DNA from: an uncultured Alphaproteobacteria bacterium
GTDB taxonomy: Bacteria > Pseudomonadota > Alphaproteobacteria > Rhodospirillales > Rhodospirillaceae
DNA length: 64,000 nucleotides
NCBI GenBank assembly: GCA_900079695.1
Contig: LT599022.1
Coordinates: forward strand, 1,821,245 to 1,885,244
Reading direction: 5' to 3'
The number at the start of each line of letters is the position of its first letter. Within the stretch, counting starts at the first letter, position 1. Both the position numbers and the translations under genes were made by a program. The notes beneath the pieces were generated by a model. It searched no databases. It was not told the DNA's origin and saw only the letters and a list, made by a program, of their open reading frames with translations. Shown piece by piece: positions 1 to 7,375 of the stretch.

Positions 1-956
1 CCGCGCGCGAGCGAGATCATGTCGTCGAGGAGCGGCGCGCCGGCGGCGACCGACACCACGGTGGAGTGACTCGGGCGCGGGTTGACTTCGAGGACGCAGG
101 GCGCGCCGGTCTCGTCGAACATCACGTCGCAGTCGACCAGCCAGGAGAGGCCGAGCTTCTTCGCGATGTCGCGGCCGAGGTCGGTCAGCACCTGCGAATC
201 GAGGATCTCGTGCCCTTCGTTGGGCAGCGCGGTGTTGCGGCGGCGGCGCGGAACGACGCACCGCGCCTCGCCCTCCCAGGCGAGAATGTCGAGGTCGTGG
301 ACCGGCTCGCACAGGCGCTTCATCACCACCACCGGAAACAGCGCGTCGTAGACGTCGACGAAACGGGTCATGAAGGTGTCGTAATCCATGTGGACTTCGC
401 GCGAGCCGAGATACTCCTGCGCGCCGTGGATGGCGTTGCGCACCACCGAGACGCCGCGGCTCGACTGCGCCATCGCCGGTTTCACCACCACCTCGCCGTA
501 CAGGCCGAACATCTGCTCCACCGCCGCCACCAGCCGCTCGCGGGAATCCGCGGCGCGCCAGTCCGGCACCGGCAGGCCGACCTGGGTGAACAGGCGATAT
601 GCGGCGAGCTTGTCGGCGAGCGTGTCGACGAGTTCGGCGCGGTTGCAGGCGAGGCGGCAGCCGAGCCCGGCGAACGCCTCGGCATAAGGAGCCAGGGCCA
701 GCACGTCGCCATCGACGAGCGGCAGCACGAGGTCGGCGTCGAACTGCTCGGCAACCCGCACCACGCCGACGGCGAAGGTTTGCGGATCCCAGGAATCGAT
801 GCAGACGAAGGCGTCGGCGAAGTGGCGGGCGTTGACGTCGGAGCGCCGCTCCACCGCCACCACGCGCACCTCATGCGCCGCGCTCCGGCGCAGCCGCATG
901 ATCATGTCGGCGGCCATCTCCAGTCCGACCGAGGTCAAAATCACCGTATAGGCCAC
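1..956 (-). CDS. ATP-grasp domain protein (3' end beyond window)
   Basis: The frame enters from the left edge, so the C-terminus is missing. About 318 residues are visible. The N-terminal part (VILTSVGLEMAADMI) looks like a Rossmann-type pre-ATP-grasp fold. The middle carries the nucleotide-binding strands (GEVVVKPAMAQSSRGVSVV). Near the edge is the metal-binding strand of ATP-grasp ligases (VLEVNPRPSHST), preceded by an acidic VDCDVMFDE segment. The family includes carbamoyl-phosphate synthase-like and PylC-like carboxylate-amine/thiol ligases that form acyl-phosphate intermediates; the substrate cannot be told here. I chose GTG at 956 because of a GGGGTGG stretch just upstream; an in-frame ATG at 995 is the alternative. 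It is separated from the leftward chemoreceptor gene by a hairpin. Confidence 0.8.
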   Translation of the reverse strand, partial: MAYTVILTSVGLEMAADMIMRLRRSAAHEVRVVAVERRSDVNARHFADAFVCIDSWDPQTFAVGVVRVAEQFDADLVLPLVDGDVLALAPYAEAFAGLGCRLACNRAELVDTLADKLAAYRLFTQVGLPVPDWRAADSRERLVAAVEQMFGLYGEVVVKPAMAQSSRGVSVVRNAIHGAQEYLGSREVHMDYDTFMTRFVDVYDALFPVVVMKRLCEPVHDLDILAWEGEARCVVPRRRRNTALPNEGHEILDSQVLTDLGRDIAKKLGLSWLVDCDVMFDETGAPCVLEVNPRPSHSTVVSVAAGAPLLDDMISLAR

Positions 957-1021
957 CGCCACCCCACCCCGCCGACGTCGTCCGGCGATCAGCATAACAT
1001 TCTCCGACGCACCCGACGCAA

Positions 1022-1060
1022 GGGATTGTCGCCGCCGCTCGCAGCGGAACCGGCAATCCC
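1022..1060 (-). terminator. Hairpin after the chemoreceptor gene, possible terminator
   Basis: Arms GGGATTG (1022-1028) and CAATCCC (1054-1060) enclose a second perfect hairpin, CCGCT-CGC-AGCGG (1035-1047). It lies just 3' of the leftward chemoreceptor stop codon and before the ATP-grasp start. There is no clear T-run, so intrinsic termination is uncertain. Confidence 0.4.
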
Positions 1061-1071
1061 GGTGCGCGGCC

Positions 1072-2580
1072 TCACTCCCGCAGCTTCTCCGAAACCGAAG
1101 CGACGTTGCGGGAGACCGTCTCGATATCGTCGACGACGCGCGAGACGTTTGATGCGATTTCGCGGGTCGCGTCGTCCTGCTGCGCCACCGCCTCGGCGAT
1201 CGTCGTCGAGAGTTCGCGCACGTCTTCGATGATCGTGCCGATCTTGCGGATCGCTTCGCCCGCCCGGCGCGCGCCCTGCTGGACCGCGGAGATCTGCCCG
1301 GCGATCTCGTCGGTCGCGTTGGCGGTCTGGTTGGCGAGGGTCTTGACCTCGCCCGCCACCACCGCGAACCCTTTGCCCATGTCGCCCGCCCGCGCCGCCT
1401 CGATGGTGGCGTTCAGGGCAAGTAGATTGGTCTGGCTGGCGATGTCGCTGATCAGGCTGGTGACCGCGCCGATGCGCTCGGCCGAATTCATCAGGGCGCT
1501 CACCGCACTCTCGGTGTCGCGCACCACTTCAGCGGCGTTCGACGAAGATTGCGCCGCCCGCGCCGCCCGCGAACTGATATCGGTGATCGAGGCGGAAAGC
1601 TGCTCGGTCGCGGCGGCAACCGACTGGGCGCTCGCGGTGGCGCGGTCGGCCGCCGTGACGACGTTGGAATCGAGGTTGCCGGCAAGATCGGCGACCAGTT
1701 CGCGGCGCGCCGCTTCGGCCTTGCCGCGCGCGAATTCGGCGGATTTGTGAGCCTCCACGTCGATCAGCGAACCGCAGGCACGCAGGGCGACGCCCTGGGC
1801 ATCGCGAACGACGCCGCCGATCGCATGGAACCAGCGATAGCCGCCGTCCTTCATCTTCAGCCGGTAGGTGACGTCGTAGCCGGTGCGGCCGCTGCGATCG
1901 CCGAGGCAGGCGGCGAACGCCGCGAAGGTCGGCTGCGCGTCGTCGGGATGAAGGCGGTCGGCCCACGAAGCGACGACGTCGGGGAAGCCCCGCACGTCGT
2001 CCCGCGCGAACCCGATCAGGCGGCGGAATTCGCCCGACCAGCGCCACGCGCTCTTCTCGTGCATCGGGTCGCCCTCGTGGAAGATCGCATCCCACAGCCC
2101 GACGCCGGCGTGGGCATCGAGAACCGCGGCGCGCTCGAGTTCCGCCTTCTCCGCGTCGATATCGATCAGCGACCCGCAGGCGCGCACCGCCACGCCCTGG
2201 GCATCGCGCGCAACGCCGCCGATCGCGCGGAACCAGCGATAGCCGCCGTCCTTCATCTTCAGCCGGTAGGTGACGTCGTACCCGGTGCGGCCGCTGCGGT
2301 CGCCGAGGCAGGCGGCGAACGCCGCGAAGGTCGGCTGCGCGTCGTCGGAATGAAGGCGGTCGGCCCACGAAGCGACGACGTCGGGGAAGCCCCGCACGTC
2401 GTCCCGGGCGAAACCGAGCAGACGGCGGAACTCGCCCGACCAGCGCCACGCGCTCTTCTCGTGCATCGGATCGCCGTCGTGGAGCACCGCATCCCAGAGG
2501 CCGACCCCGGCATGGCGGCCGAGCAGTTCGAGTTCCTCGCTGATCGCGGCTTTCGGGGGCTTGCGGAATGGCAGCAGCAT
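1072..2580 (-). CDS. Soluble methyl-accepting chemotaxis protein with duplicated PAS domains
   Basis: 502 residues with no signal peptide or membrane segment, so a cytoplasmic receptor. Two PAS (PAS_3-type) domains occupy about residues 20-145 and 154-280; each contains the pattern [16 protein letters not shown]. The rest is a methyl-accepting signalling domain with the conserved hairpin tip ([20 protein letters not shown]), which in this family docks CheA/CheW. The two PAS domains are nearly identical in protein and DNA (copies at 1760-2118 and 2162-2520, offset exactly 402 bp), pointing to a recent in-frame tandem duplication. The start is supported by GAGGAG 8 bases upstream. The ligand or cofactor is unknown. 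No chemotaxis operon is adjacent. Confidence 0.92.
   Translation of the reverse strand: MLLPFRKPPKAAISEELELLGRHAGVGLWDAVLHDGDPMHEKSAWRWSGEFRRLLGFARDDVRGFPDVVASWADRLHSDDAQPTFAAFAACLGDRSGRTGYDVTYRLKMKDGGYRWFRAIGGVARDAQGVAVRACGSLIDIDAEKAELERAAVLDAHAGVGLWDAIFHEGDPMHEKSAWRWSGEFRRLIGFARDDVRGFPDVVASWADRLHPDDAQPTFAAFAACLGDRSGRTGYDVTYRLKMKDGGYRWFHAIGGVVRDAQGVALRACGSLIDVEAHKSAEFARGKAEAARRELVADLAGNLDSNVVTAADRATASAQSVAAATEQLSASITDISSRAARAAQSSSNAAEVVRDTESAVSALMNSAERIGAVTSLISDIASQTNLLALNATIEAARAGDMGKGFAVVAGEVKTLANQTANATDEIAGQISAVQQGARRAGEAIRKIGTIIEDVRELSTTIAEAVAQQDDATREIASNVSRVVDDIETVSRNVASVSEKLRE
1760..2520. repeat. Direct tandem duplication of a PAS-coding segment
   Basis: Two copies of about 359 bp (1760-2118 and 2162-2520), offset by 402 bp or 134 codons, with only scattered mismatches over most of their length. 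The sequence between them encodes the linker. The unit is in frame and duplicates one PAS domain of the chemoreceptor. Confidence 0.9.
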
Positions 2581-2891
2581 CGGTTCGTCTCCTCGGTTTT
2601 CGACGGGATTCCGGCTCCAGACGGCGCCGCTCTCACCGAAGACTCATCAATTGCCGTGCCATTTCCACGTACACCTCGCAAACCCCGGAAACCACTGCCA
2701 GCGAAGGCGATCCGCTCGAGCGGACGTCGCCCGCACGCACCGATCGCCGCAGGATGCTTTGCAACATGCGAATCCCGCGCACGGTGCATCCGCGCGAACG
2801 CCGGAATTGCCGCGCGTTGTCACGCGGCGACCGATCCACCATATGCGATTGAGACGCATAATAATGAATTAGAACCGGGAGCACGCCCTGG
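2581..2891. other. Intergenic region without a convincing larger gene
   Basis: About 310 bases between the chemoreceptor start and a short rightward gene. It holds a perfect 14-bp palindrome (TCCGCTCGAGCGGA, 2711-2724) and an AT-rich patch (about 2845-2875). That patch contains a TTGAGA and AT-rich hexamers that could form a promoter for the following microprotein. Frames here look like chance openings. Confidence 0.5.
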
Positions 2892-2999
2892 ATGGGGAAG
2901 GACAAAAGCGGAAAGGACGGCAAATGCAAGAAGGACGGCCCGTGCGGCAAAGTCGACAAGGTGGGTCGCTGCAAGCGTTGCGGCAAACGCCGAAAATAA
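2892..2999 (+). CDS. 35-residue Cys/Lys-rich microprotein, unknown function
   Basis: ATG to TAA gives a 35-residue protein. It begins MGKDKSGKDGKCKK and ends with a zinc-ribbon-like CKRC pair followed by GKRRK. It has four cysteines (positions 12, 18, 27, 30) in a C-x5-C-x8-C-x2-C pattern, and about a third of its residues are lysine. The spacing suggests a mini zinc-binding fold; the charge suggests contact with nucleic acid. GGGAG about 11 bases upstream could be a ribosome site and an AT-rich patch further upstream could be a promoter. I do not recognise the family. The low-complexity lysine codons could be chance, but the ordered cysteines argue for a real gene. It runs toward the leftward TetR gene. 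Confidence 0.55.
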   Translation: MGKDKSGKDGKCKKDGPCGKVDKVGRCKRCGKRRK

Positions 3000-3015
3000 T
3001 GTCCCGGCGGCGGCC

Positions 3016-3612
3016 CTAGCGGTCTCCGCCGCCGCGAACCAGAATCGCGGCGACCGCGGCGATGCCGTCCGCATCCTCGGCGATGCGGCCGGTGAGCAGG
3101 CGCACCCAGTTGAAGCCGACGTAGAGCTCCACCAACGCATCGACGCGGGCGGGGGCGATCTCCCCGCGCGCGGCGGCGGCGGCGAACATCCGGCGGAGAT
3201 CGGGCAGGCGTTCGGCGAGGAACTTGTCGCGCAGCGCCGCGAGCGCAGCCTCGCCGGTCTGCGCTTCCGCGATCAGCGCGCGGAAGGTTCGACCGAGCGG
3301 CGTCTCCCGCCAGAACCTCCAGAGCCGCGCGGTGTATTCGGCGACGTCCGACGCCAGCGCGCCGGTGTCGGGCGGCGCCATCGCCGCGGCCTTGTCGTCG
3401 GAATAGACGGCGACGAACAGCTCCGCCTTGGTCGGCCAGCGGCGGTAGACGGTCGGCTTGCCCGCCCCGGCGCGGCGCGCCACTTCCTCGATCGAGAACC
3501 CGGCGTAGCCCTTCTCGGCGATCACCTCGCGGGCGGCGGCGAGAATCGCCGCCTCGGCGGCGGGATTGGGGCGCGCGCCGATCGACCGGCGCTTCGGAGA
3601 CGAGATCATCAT
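3016..3612 (-). CDS. TetR/AcrR-family transcriptional regulator
   Basis: 198 residues from the ATG at 3612 (a second ATG at 3609 sits better behind AAGAGGG). The N-terminal helix-turn-helix is clear: AAREVIAEKGYAGFSIEEVARRAGAGKPTVYRRWPTKAEL, read in two overlapping pieces, with the usual TVYRRWPTK recognition helix. The C-terminal ligand-binding domain is not diagnostic. A longer in-frame start at 3702 would run through the operators and into the divergent gene, so I rejected it. It faces a small membrane-protein gene across two inverted repeats that fit TetR operators, so autorepression and control of that gene are likely. Confidence 0.9.
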   Translation of the reverse strand: MMISSPKRRSIGARPNPAAEAAILAAAREVIAEKGYAGFSIEEVARRAGAGKPTVYRRWPTKAELFVAVYSDDKAAAMAPPDTGALASDVAEYTARLWRFWRETPLGRTFRALIAEAQTGEAALAALRDKFLAERLPDLRRMFAAAAARGEIAPARVDALVELYVGFNWVRLLTGRIAEDADGIAAVAAILVRGGGDR

Positions 3613-3621
3613 TCCCTCTTG

Positions 3622-3666
3622 CGAAACGATACGTTCCGTTCTATTTAGACGAAACGGTTCGTTTCG
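3622..3666. promoter_or_regulatory. Two candidate TetR operators
   Basis: A perfect inverted repeat CGAAACG-GTT-CGTTTCG lies at 3650-3666. A related copy, CGAAACG-ATA-CGTTCCG (one arm mismatch), lies at 3622-3638. Their centres are 28 bp apart. Both sit between the divergent tetR-like and small membrane-protein genes. Arm length and the AAACG-N3-CGTTT form match the TetR family. Confidence 0.75.
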
Positions 3667-3685
3667 TTTATACGGGAGATCGGCG

Positions 3686-3892
3686 ATGACGACAATCCGC
3701 AACCTCGCACGCCACGGCCGTTTCCTCGGCCTGACGATGACCGGCGCCTACGCCCTGATCAACGCCATCCTCGGCCTCGCCCAGCCCCTCACTCAGGGTT
3801 GGCCGGTGTGGCAGACCACCCTGATCGCGGTGCCGCCGATGGTGCTCGGCATGGTCTACGCGGTGGTGCCGCTGGCGCGGCGGCTGGGCTAG
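3686..3892 (+). CDS. Small inner-membrane protein, DUF2798-like
   Basis: 68 residues with two predicted membrane helices (about residues 12-32 and 41-62). It ends in a PLARRL tail like that of the DUF2798 family. GGGAG lies 7 bases upstream. It is divergent from the TetR gene, sharing the operator region, so TetR probably represses it. Its TAG stop overlaps the stop of the convergent oxidoreductase gene by three bases. Function is unknown; a small transport or stress membrane protein is a guess. Family assignment is by eye. Confidence 0.75.
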   Translation: MTTIRNLARHGRFLGLTMTGAYALINAILGLAQPLTQGWPVWQTTLIAVPPMVLGMVYAVVPLARRLG

Positions 3893-4716
3893 GCACCCCG
3901 CCGGACCGTCGCGGGCGGCGGGGGTTCGGGCGGATCGCCGGGTTGGATGCGGTGCAGGCGCGCACCGCCCGCGCCCGCGCCGAGCCCCGCCTTGAGCACC
4001 TGCCGGGTATCGTAGTGACCGCCGTTCTGGCGGCGATAGGGGATCGCCGGCTCGGCGAACAGGCCTTCGAGACGGGCACGGTAGCGCGCCGCCTCCGCCG
4101 CCCACCGCTCCGGCGTCAGGCGGTCGGCCTGATAGACGACGAACGGATCGAGCACCGCCATGCCGGGATAGAACAGGATGCCGTGCTGGATCGGGAATAG
4201 CAGATCGTCGAGCGCGCCGTTGACGCCGCGCGGGGAATAGTGGGGTTCGCGCCCGCCGACGGTGATCGACACCAGGGCCCGCCGTCCGATCAGGGTCCCC
4301 TCGCCGTAGCGGTCTCCCCAGCGCTCGCCCGCGTGGGGGCCGACGCCGTAGGCGAAGCCGTAAGCGTAGACGCGCTCGAACCACCCCTTGAGAATCGCGG
4401 GCATCGAGAACCACCATAGGGGAAACTGCAGAATCACCGCGTCGGCCCAGAGCAGCTTCTCCTGCTCGGCGGCGACGTCCGCGGCTTGGGTGCCGTCGCC
4501 GAACGCCTGCCCGGACTCGCGGGCGTAGCCGAGGCGCTGCGGGTCGCGGCGGACGGGAAAATCGTCGCCGTCGGCGGCGGCTTTCCACCGCATCGCATAG
4601 AGATCCGACACCTTCACGTCGTGCCCCTGCGCGCGCAGGGTTTCGACCGCGAGATCCTTGAGCGCGCCGTTCAATGAACACGGCTCCGGGTGGGCGTAAA
4701 GAACGAAGACGTTCAC
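3889..4716 (-). CDS. NAD(P)H dehydrogenase (quinone)-like flavodoxin-fold protein
   Basis: 275 residues. It starts with the flavodoxin strand MNVFVLYAHPEPCSLNGAL, typical of NQO1/KefF-type FMN/FAD oxidoreductases. It carries the LQFPLWWFSMPAILKGWFER motif of that family and a SITVGG segment. It should catalyse two-electron reduction of quinones or similar acceptors in the cytoplasm. The proline-rich C-terminal 40 residues look like a lineage-specific tail. It is divergent from a LysR regulator with 110 bases between the starts, so it is the likely target of that regulator. Confidence 0.88.
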   Translation of the reverse strand: MNVFVLYAHPEPCSLNGALKDLAVETLRAQGHDVKVSDLYAMRWKAAADGDDFPVRRDPQRLGYARESGQAFGDGTQAADVAAEQEKLLWADAVILQFPLWWFSMPAILKGWFERVYAYGFAYGVGPHAGERWGDRYGEGTLIGRRALVSITVGGREPHYSPRGVNGALDDLLFPIQHGILFYPGMAVLDPFVVYQADRLTPERWAAEAARYRARLEGLFAEPAIPYRRQNGGHYDTRQVLKAGLGAGAGGARLHRIQPGDPPEPPPPATVRRGA

Positions 4717-4784
4717 GGGGCATCCTTTCGGTTGGGAAACGCGGCCGCCACTGCGGCCGTCACCGAAATTTGCGAGCGTCCCGA

Positions 4785-4799
4785 CAATTATTGAAATTG
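4785..4799. promoter_or_regulatory. Candidate LysR-type operator
   Basis: A perfect inverted repeat, CAATT-ATTGA-AATTG, lies in the AT-rich patch between the divergent oxidoreductase and LysR genes. The placement and AT-rich palindromic form suit a LysR-family site. No experiment supports it. Confidence 0.45.
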
Positions 4800-4826
4800 G
4801 AATTTTTCTGTGTTGCCATCCACGAA

Positions 4827-5723
4827 ATGGATAGCAAACTCGACCTCAACCTTCTCGCCGCGCTCGACGTTCTGCTCGCCGAGCGCAACGTCACCCGCGC
4901 GGCGCGGCGCCTCGGCCTCAGTCAGCCCGCCCTTTCGGCGCAACTCGCCCGGCTGCGCGAGCGCTTCGGCGATCCGCTGCTGGTGCCCGCCCATCGCGGC
5001 ATGGTGGCGACGCAACGGGCGCTCGAGATCCAGGAGCCGCTGCGCGCCGCCCTCGACGCCCTGCGCCGCGTCGCCGCCGAGGCGGCGGGCTTCGACCCCG
5101 CCGCGGCGCGCCTCGCCTTCTCCGTCGCCGCCAGCGACTACGTGCAGTCCGCGCTCCTGGCGCCGCTTGCGTTCGCGTTCGCGCGCGAGGCTCCGGGCAT
5201 CGATCTCGCGTTCCGCTCCATCGACGCCGCCCACCTCGCCGGACAGATGGAGCGCGGCGAGGTGGACGTTGCGATGATGACGCCCGAAACCGCACCCGAG
5301 CGTTTGCGGATGCGGCGACTGTTCGACGAGACCTACGTCGCGATCGTCCGCCGCGACCACCCGCGCGTCGGCGACGTCCTCGACCTCGACGGCTACTGCG
5401 CTCTCGATCACGTGGTCGTGTCGCCGCGCGGCGGCGGCTTCGTCGGCCCCGCCGACGCCGCGCTGGCGGCGCATGGCCGCGCGCGCCGGGTGGCGCTGTC
5501 GGTGCCGGGGTTCCTGATCGTGCCGGAGATCGTCGCGCGCTCCGACCTGGTGGCGCTGGTGCCCTCGCGCATCGCACGCGACCACGCCGCGCGAGTCCGC
5601 ATCTTCCCCCCGCCGATACCGGTTCCGGGATTCGCGATGGCGATGGTCTGGCACGACCGCACCGCCGACCACCCCGCGCAGCAGTGGCTGCGCGCCCGCC
5701 TGCTCGCACAGGCGGCGGCGTGA
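4827..5723 (+). CDS. LysR-family transcriptional regulator
   Basis: 298 residues. The N-terminal winged helix-turn-helix is typical (DLNLLAALDVLLAERNVTRA then LGLSQPALSAQLARLRERFG). A periplasmic-binding-like effector domain (about residues 90-295) follows. The length is normal for the family. I chose the ATG at 4827 because the earlier in-frame ATG at 4674 lies inside the divergent gene. NodD/LinR-like members of this branch often control neighbouring reductases or dehydrogenases; the inducer is unknown. Confidence 0.92.
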   Translation: MDSKLDLNLLAALDVLLAERNVTRAARRLGLSQPALSAQLARLRERFGDPLLVPAHRGMVATQRALEIQEPLRAALDALRRVAAEAAGFDPAAARLAFSVAASDYVQSALLAPLAFAFAREAPGIDLAFRSIDAAHLAGQMERGEVDVAMMTPETAPERLRMRRLFDETYVAIVRRDHPRVGDVLDLDGYCALDHVVVSPRGGGFVGPADAALAAHGRARRVALSVPGFLIVPEIVARSDLVALVPSRIARDHAARVRIFPPPIPVPGFAMAMVWHDRTADHPAQQWLRARLLAQAAA

Positions 5724-5727
5724 CGCC

Positions 5728-6147
5728 TCAGCCATTTCCGTGCCGCGGATCCGGCCGCCGCACCAGCCAGATCGCGACGGCGGCCATCGCCGCGAGCACC
5801 GCCGCCGCGAGCCACGGCGGCGGGTGCGAGATCATGAGAAAACCGGCGTAACCCGCCGCCATCCCGGCACAGGCGCACACCTTGCCCCGGCGCGAGATCG
5901 CGCGGTGCTTCCGCCACGCCGTCAGCGCCGGGCCGAAGCGCGGATGGTTGAGCAAACGCGCCTCGATGCGCGGCGACGCGCGGCCGAACGCCCAGGCGGC
6001 GCCGATTAGGAAGATCGTCGTCGGCATCACCGGCAGCACCGCGCCGACCGCACCGAGGCCCACCAGCGCCCAACCGAGCGCGAGAAAGCCGATGCGCCGC
6101 CCCCGGCCCGGAGTGGTTTCGCCCGTGTCGTTCCCGCGTTCGGACAT
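5728..6147 (-). CDS. DUF454 (YbaN-like) inner-membrane protein
   Basis: 139 residues from the ATG at 6147, with GAGG five bases upstream; an in-frame ATG at 6192 lacks such support. It shows the DUF454 pattern: a membrane segment, GAVGAVLPVMPTTIFLIGAA, a PRIEARLLNHPRFGPALTAW motif, and then two more hydrophobic segments. The function of the family is unknown. It lies tail to tail with the LysR gene, 4 bases apart. Confidence 0.88.
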   Translation of the reverse strand: MSERGNDTGETTPGRGRRIGFLALGWALVGLGAVGAVLPVMPTTIFLIGAAWAFGRASPRIEARLLNHPRFGPALTAWRKHRAISRRGKVCACAGMAAGYAGFLMISHPPPWLAAAVLAAMAAVAIWLVRRPDPRHGNG

Positions 6148-6252
6148 CCGTTCCTCGTTTCCGGCGGAGCCGACGCCCCGCTCCATGAGCATAGGTGCGG
6201 CGTCACCGGAATGCGAATCGTTCGCGGCGCAGAGGAGACGGGGAGGAATGAC

Positions 6253-6327
6253 TGGCTGGGGCGGCAGGATTCGAACCTGCGTATGGCGGTACCAAAAACC
6301 GCTGCCTTACCGCTTGGCGACGCCCCA
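6253..6327 (-). tRNA. tRNA-Gln (anticodon TTG)
   Basis: On the minus strand the 75-base sequence begins TGGGGCG and ends CCGCCCCAGCCA, with CCA encoded. The acceptor stem pairs TGGGGCG with CGCCCCA. The anticodon stem is GCGGT/ACCGC with loop TTTTGGT, giving TTG. The T arm has GGTTCGAATCC. The pattern matches known bacterial tRNA-Gln. It sits between the DUF454 gene and ispE. Confidence 0.96.
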
Positions 6328-6401
6328 GCAGATCGCGCCGGACGCCCGGCGGCGGGAGGGAGCCTCTTTTACGCCAGATCGGCGCGCGAGACAAGCGGCG
6401 T

Positions 6402-7349
6402 TCAGGCCGCCGCCTCGGCTCCGGCGAGGCGGACCGCCGGAGGTTCGCGGGTGAACGCGGCGGAGCGCACCCACCACGTGGGGTGCGTCGCCTGCATCAC
6501 TTCGGCGGCCGCCTCGGCGACCGCCGAAGTCTCGAACAGCCCGAAGCAGGTCGCCCCCGAGCCCGACATCCGCGCCAGCAGACAGTCGGGACGCGCCGCG
6601 AGCGCATCCAGCACCTCGGCGACCGCAGGCTCCTGCCCCACCGCCGCAGCGGTGAGGTCGTTGCGGCGCTTGATCAGTTGCGCCGCCAGAGCGGCGGCGT
6701 GGGGCGGCGGCGTCCATTCGGTCGGACCCCCGCCGGGGCCGCGCCAGTCGCGGAACACCCGCGCGGTGGCGAGCGCGAAGCCCGGATTGACCAGCACCAC
6801 CGCCGCGGGCGGCAGCGGCGCCACCGGGCGCACCGCCTCGCCGATGCCGCCGACGGCGGCGGCCACGCCCGCAAGGCACACCGGCACGTCGGCGCCGAGC
6901 GCGAGGCCGATCTCCGCAAGTTCCGCGGGCGGCACCTCGACGCCCCAGAAGCGGGCGAGCAGGCGCAGCGTCGCCGCCGCATCCGCCGAACCGCCGCCGA
7001 TGCCCGAAGCGACCGGCAGACGCTTGACCAGCGTCAGGGCCACGTCGAGCGGCCGCCCGACCCGGTCGGCGAAGGCGCGCGCGGCGCGGACGCACAGGTT
7101 GTCGTCGCCGTCGCCGCAGTCGAGCGCGGCGGCCATCGGCCCCTTCACCGCGAAGGAAAAGCCTTCGGACGGAGCGGCGTGGAGGGTATCGCCGATGTCG
7201 ACGAACGCCACCAGGCTTTCGAGATCGTGATAGCCGTCGGTGCGGCGGCCGAGAACGTGGAGATAGAGGTTGAGCTTCGCCGGAGCGTCGGTCTCGTAGG
7301 CCTGCCCGGCGGAATACCTAGGGTGACCGGGCGCAGGGGGATGATCCAT
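6402..7349 (-). CDS. ispE: 4-diphosphocytidyl-2-C-methyl-D-erythritol kinase
   Basis: 315 residues, close to the family length. It phosphorylates CDP-ME in the methylerythritol phosphate route to isoprenoids. The GHMP kinase signs are clear: APAKLNLYLHVLGRRTDGYH near residues 22-41, the glycine-rich ATP loop LPVASGIGGGSADAAA at 111-126, and a C-terminal MSGSGATCFG motif. The ATG at 7349 follows GGAGGACACC. The longer frame extending to 9059 is a shadow of the TPR gene. It is probably co-transcribed with the TPR lipoprotein gene upstream. Confidence 0.96.
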   Translation of the reverse strand: MDHPPAPGHPRYSAGQAYETDAPAKLNLYLHVLGRRTDGYHDLESLVAFVDIGDTLHAAPSEGFSFAVKGPMAAALDCGDGDDNLCVRAARAFADRVGRPLDVALTLVKRLPVASGIGGGSADAAATLRLLARFWGVEVPPAELAEIGLALGADVPVCLAGVAAAVGGIGEAVRPVAPLPPAAVVLVNPGFALATARVFRDWRGPGGGPTEWTPPPHAAALAAQLIKRRNDLTAAAVGQEPAVAEVLDALAARPDCLLARMSGSGATCFGLFETSAVAEAAAEVMQATHPTWWVRSAAFTREPPAVRLAGAEAAA

Positions 7350-7375
7350 GGTGTCCTCCGTCGCGCCGCCGCGCG

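Noticed and set aside
1549-3648. 699-residue rightward frame over the chemoreceptor and TetR genes
   Set aside because: It lies opposite two well-supported leftward genes and has no domain; high GC gives such shadow frames.
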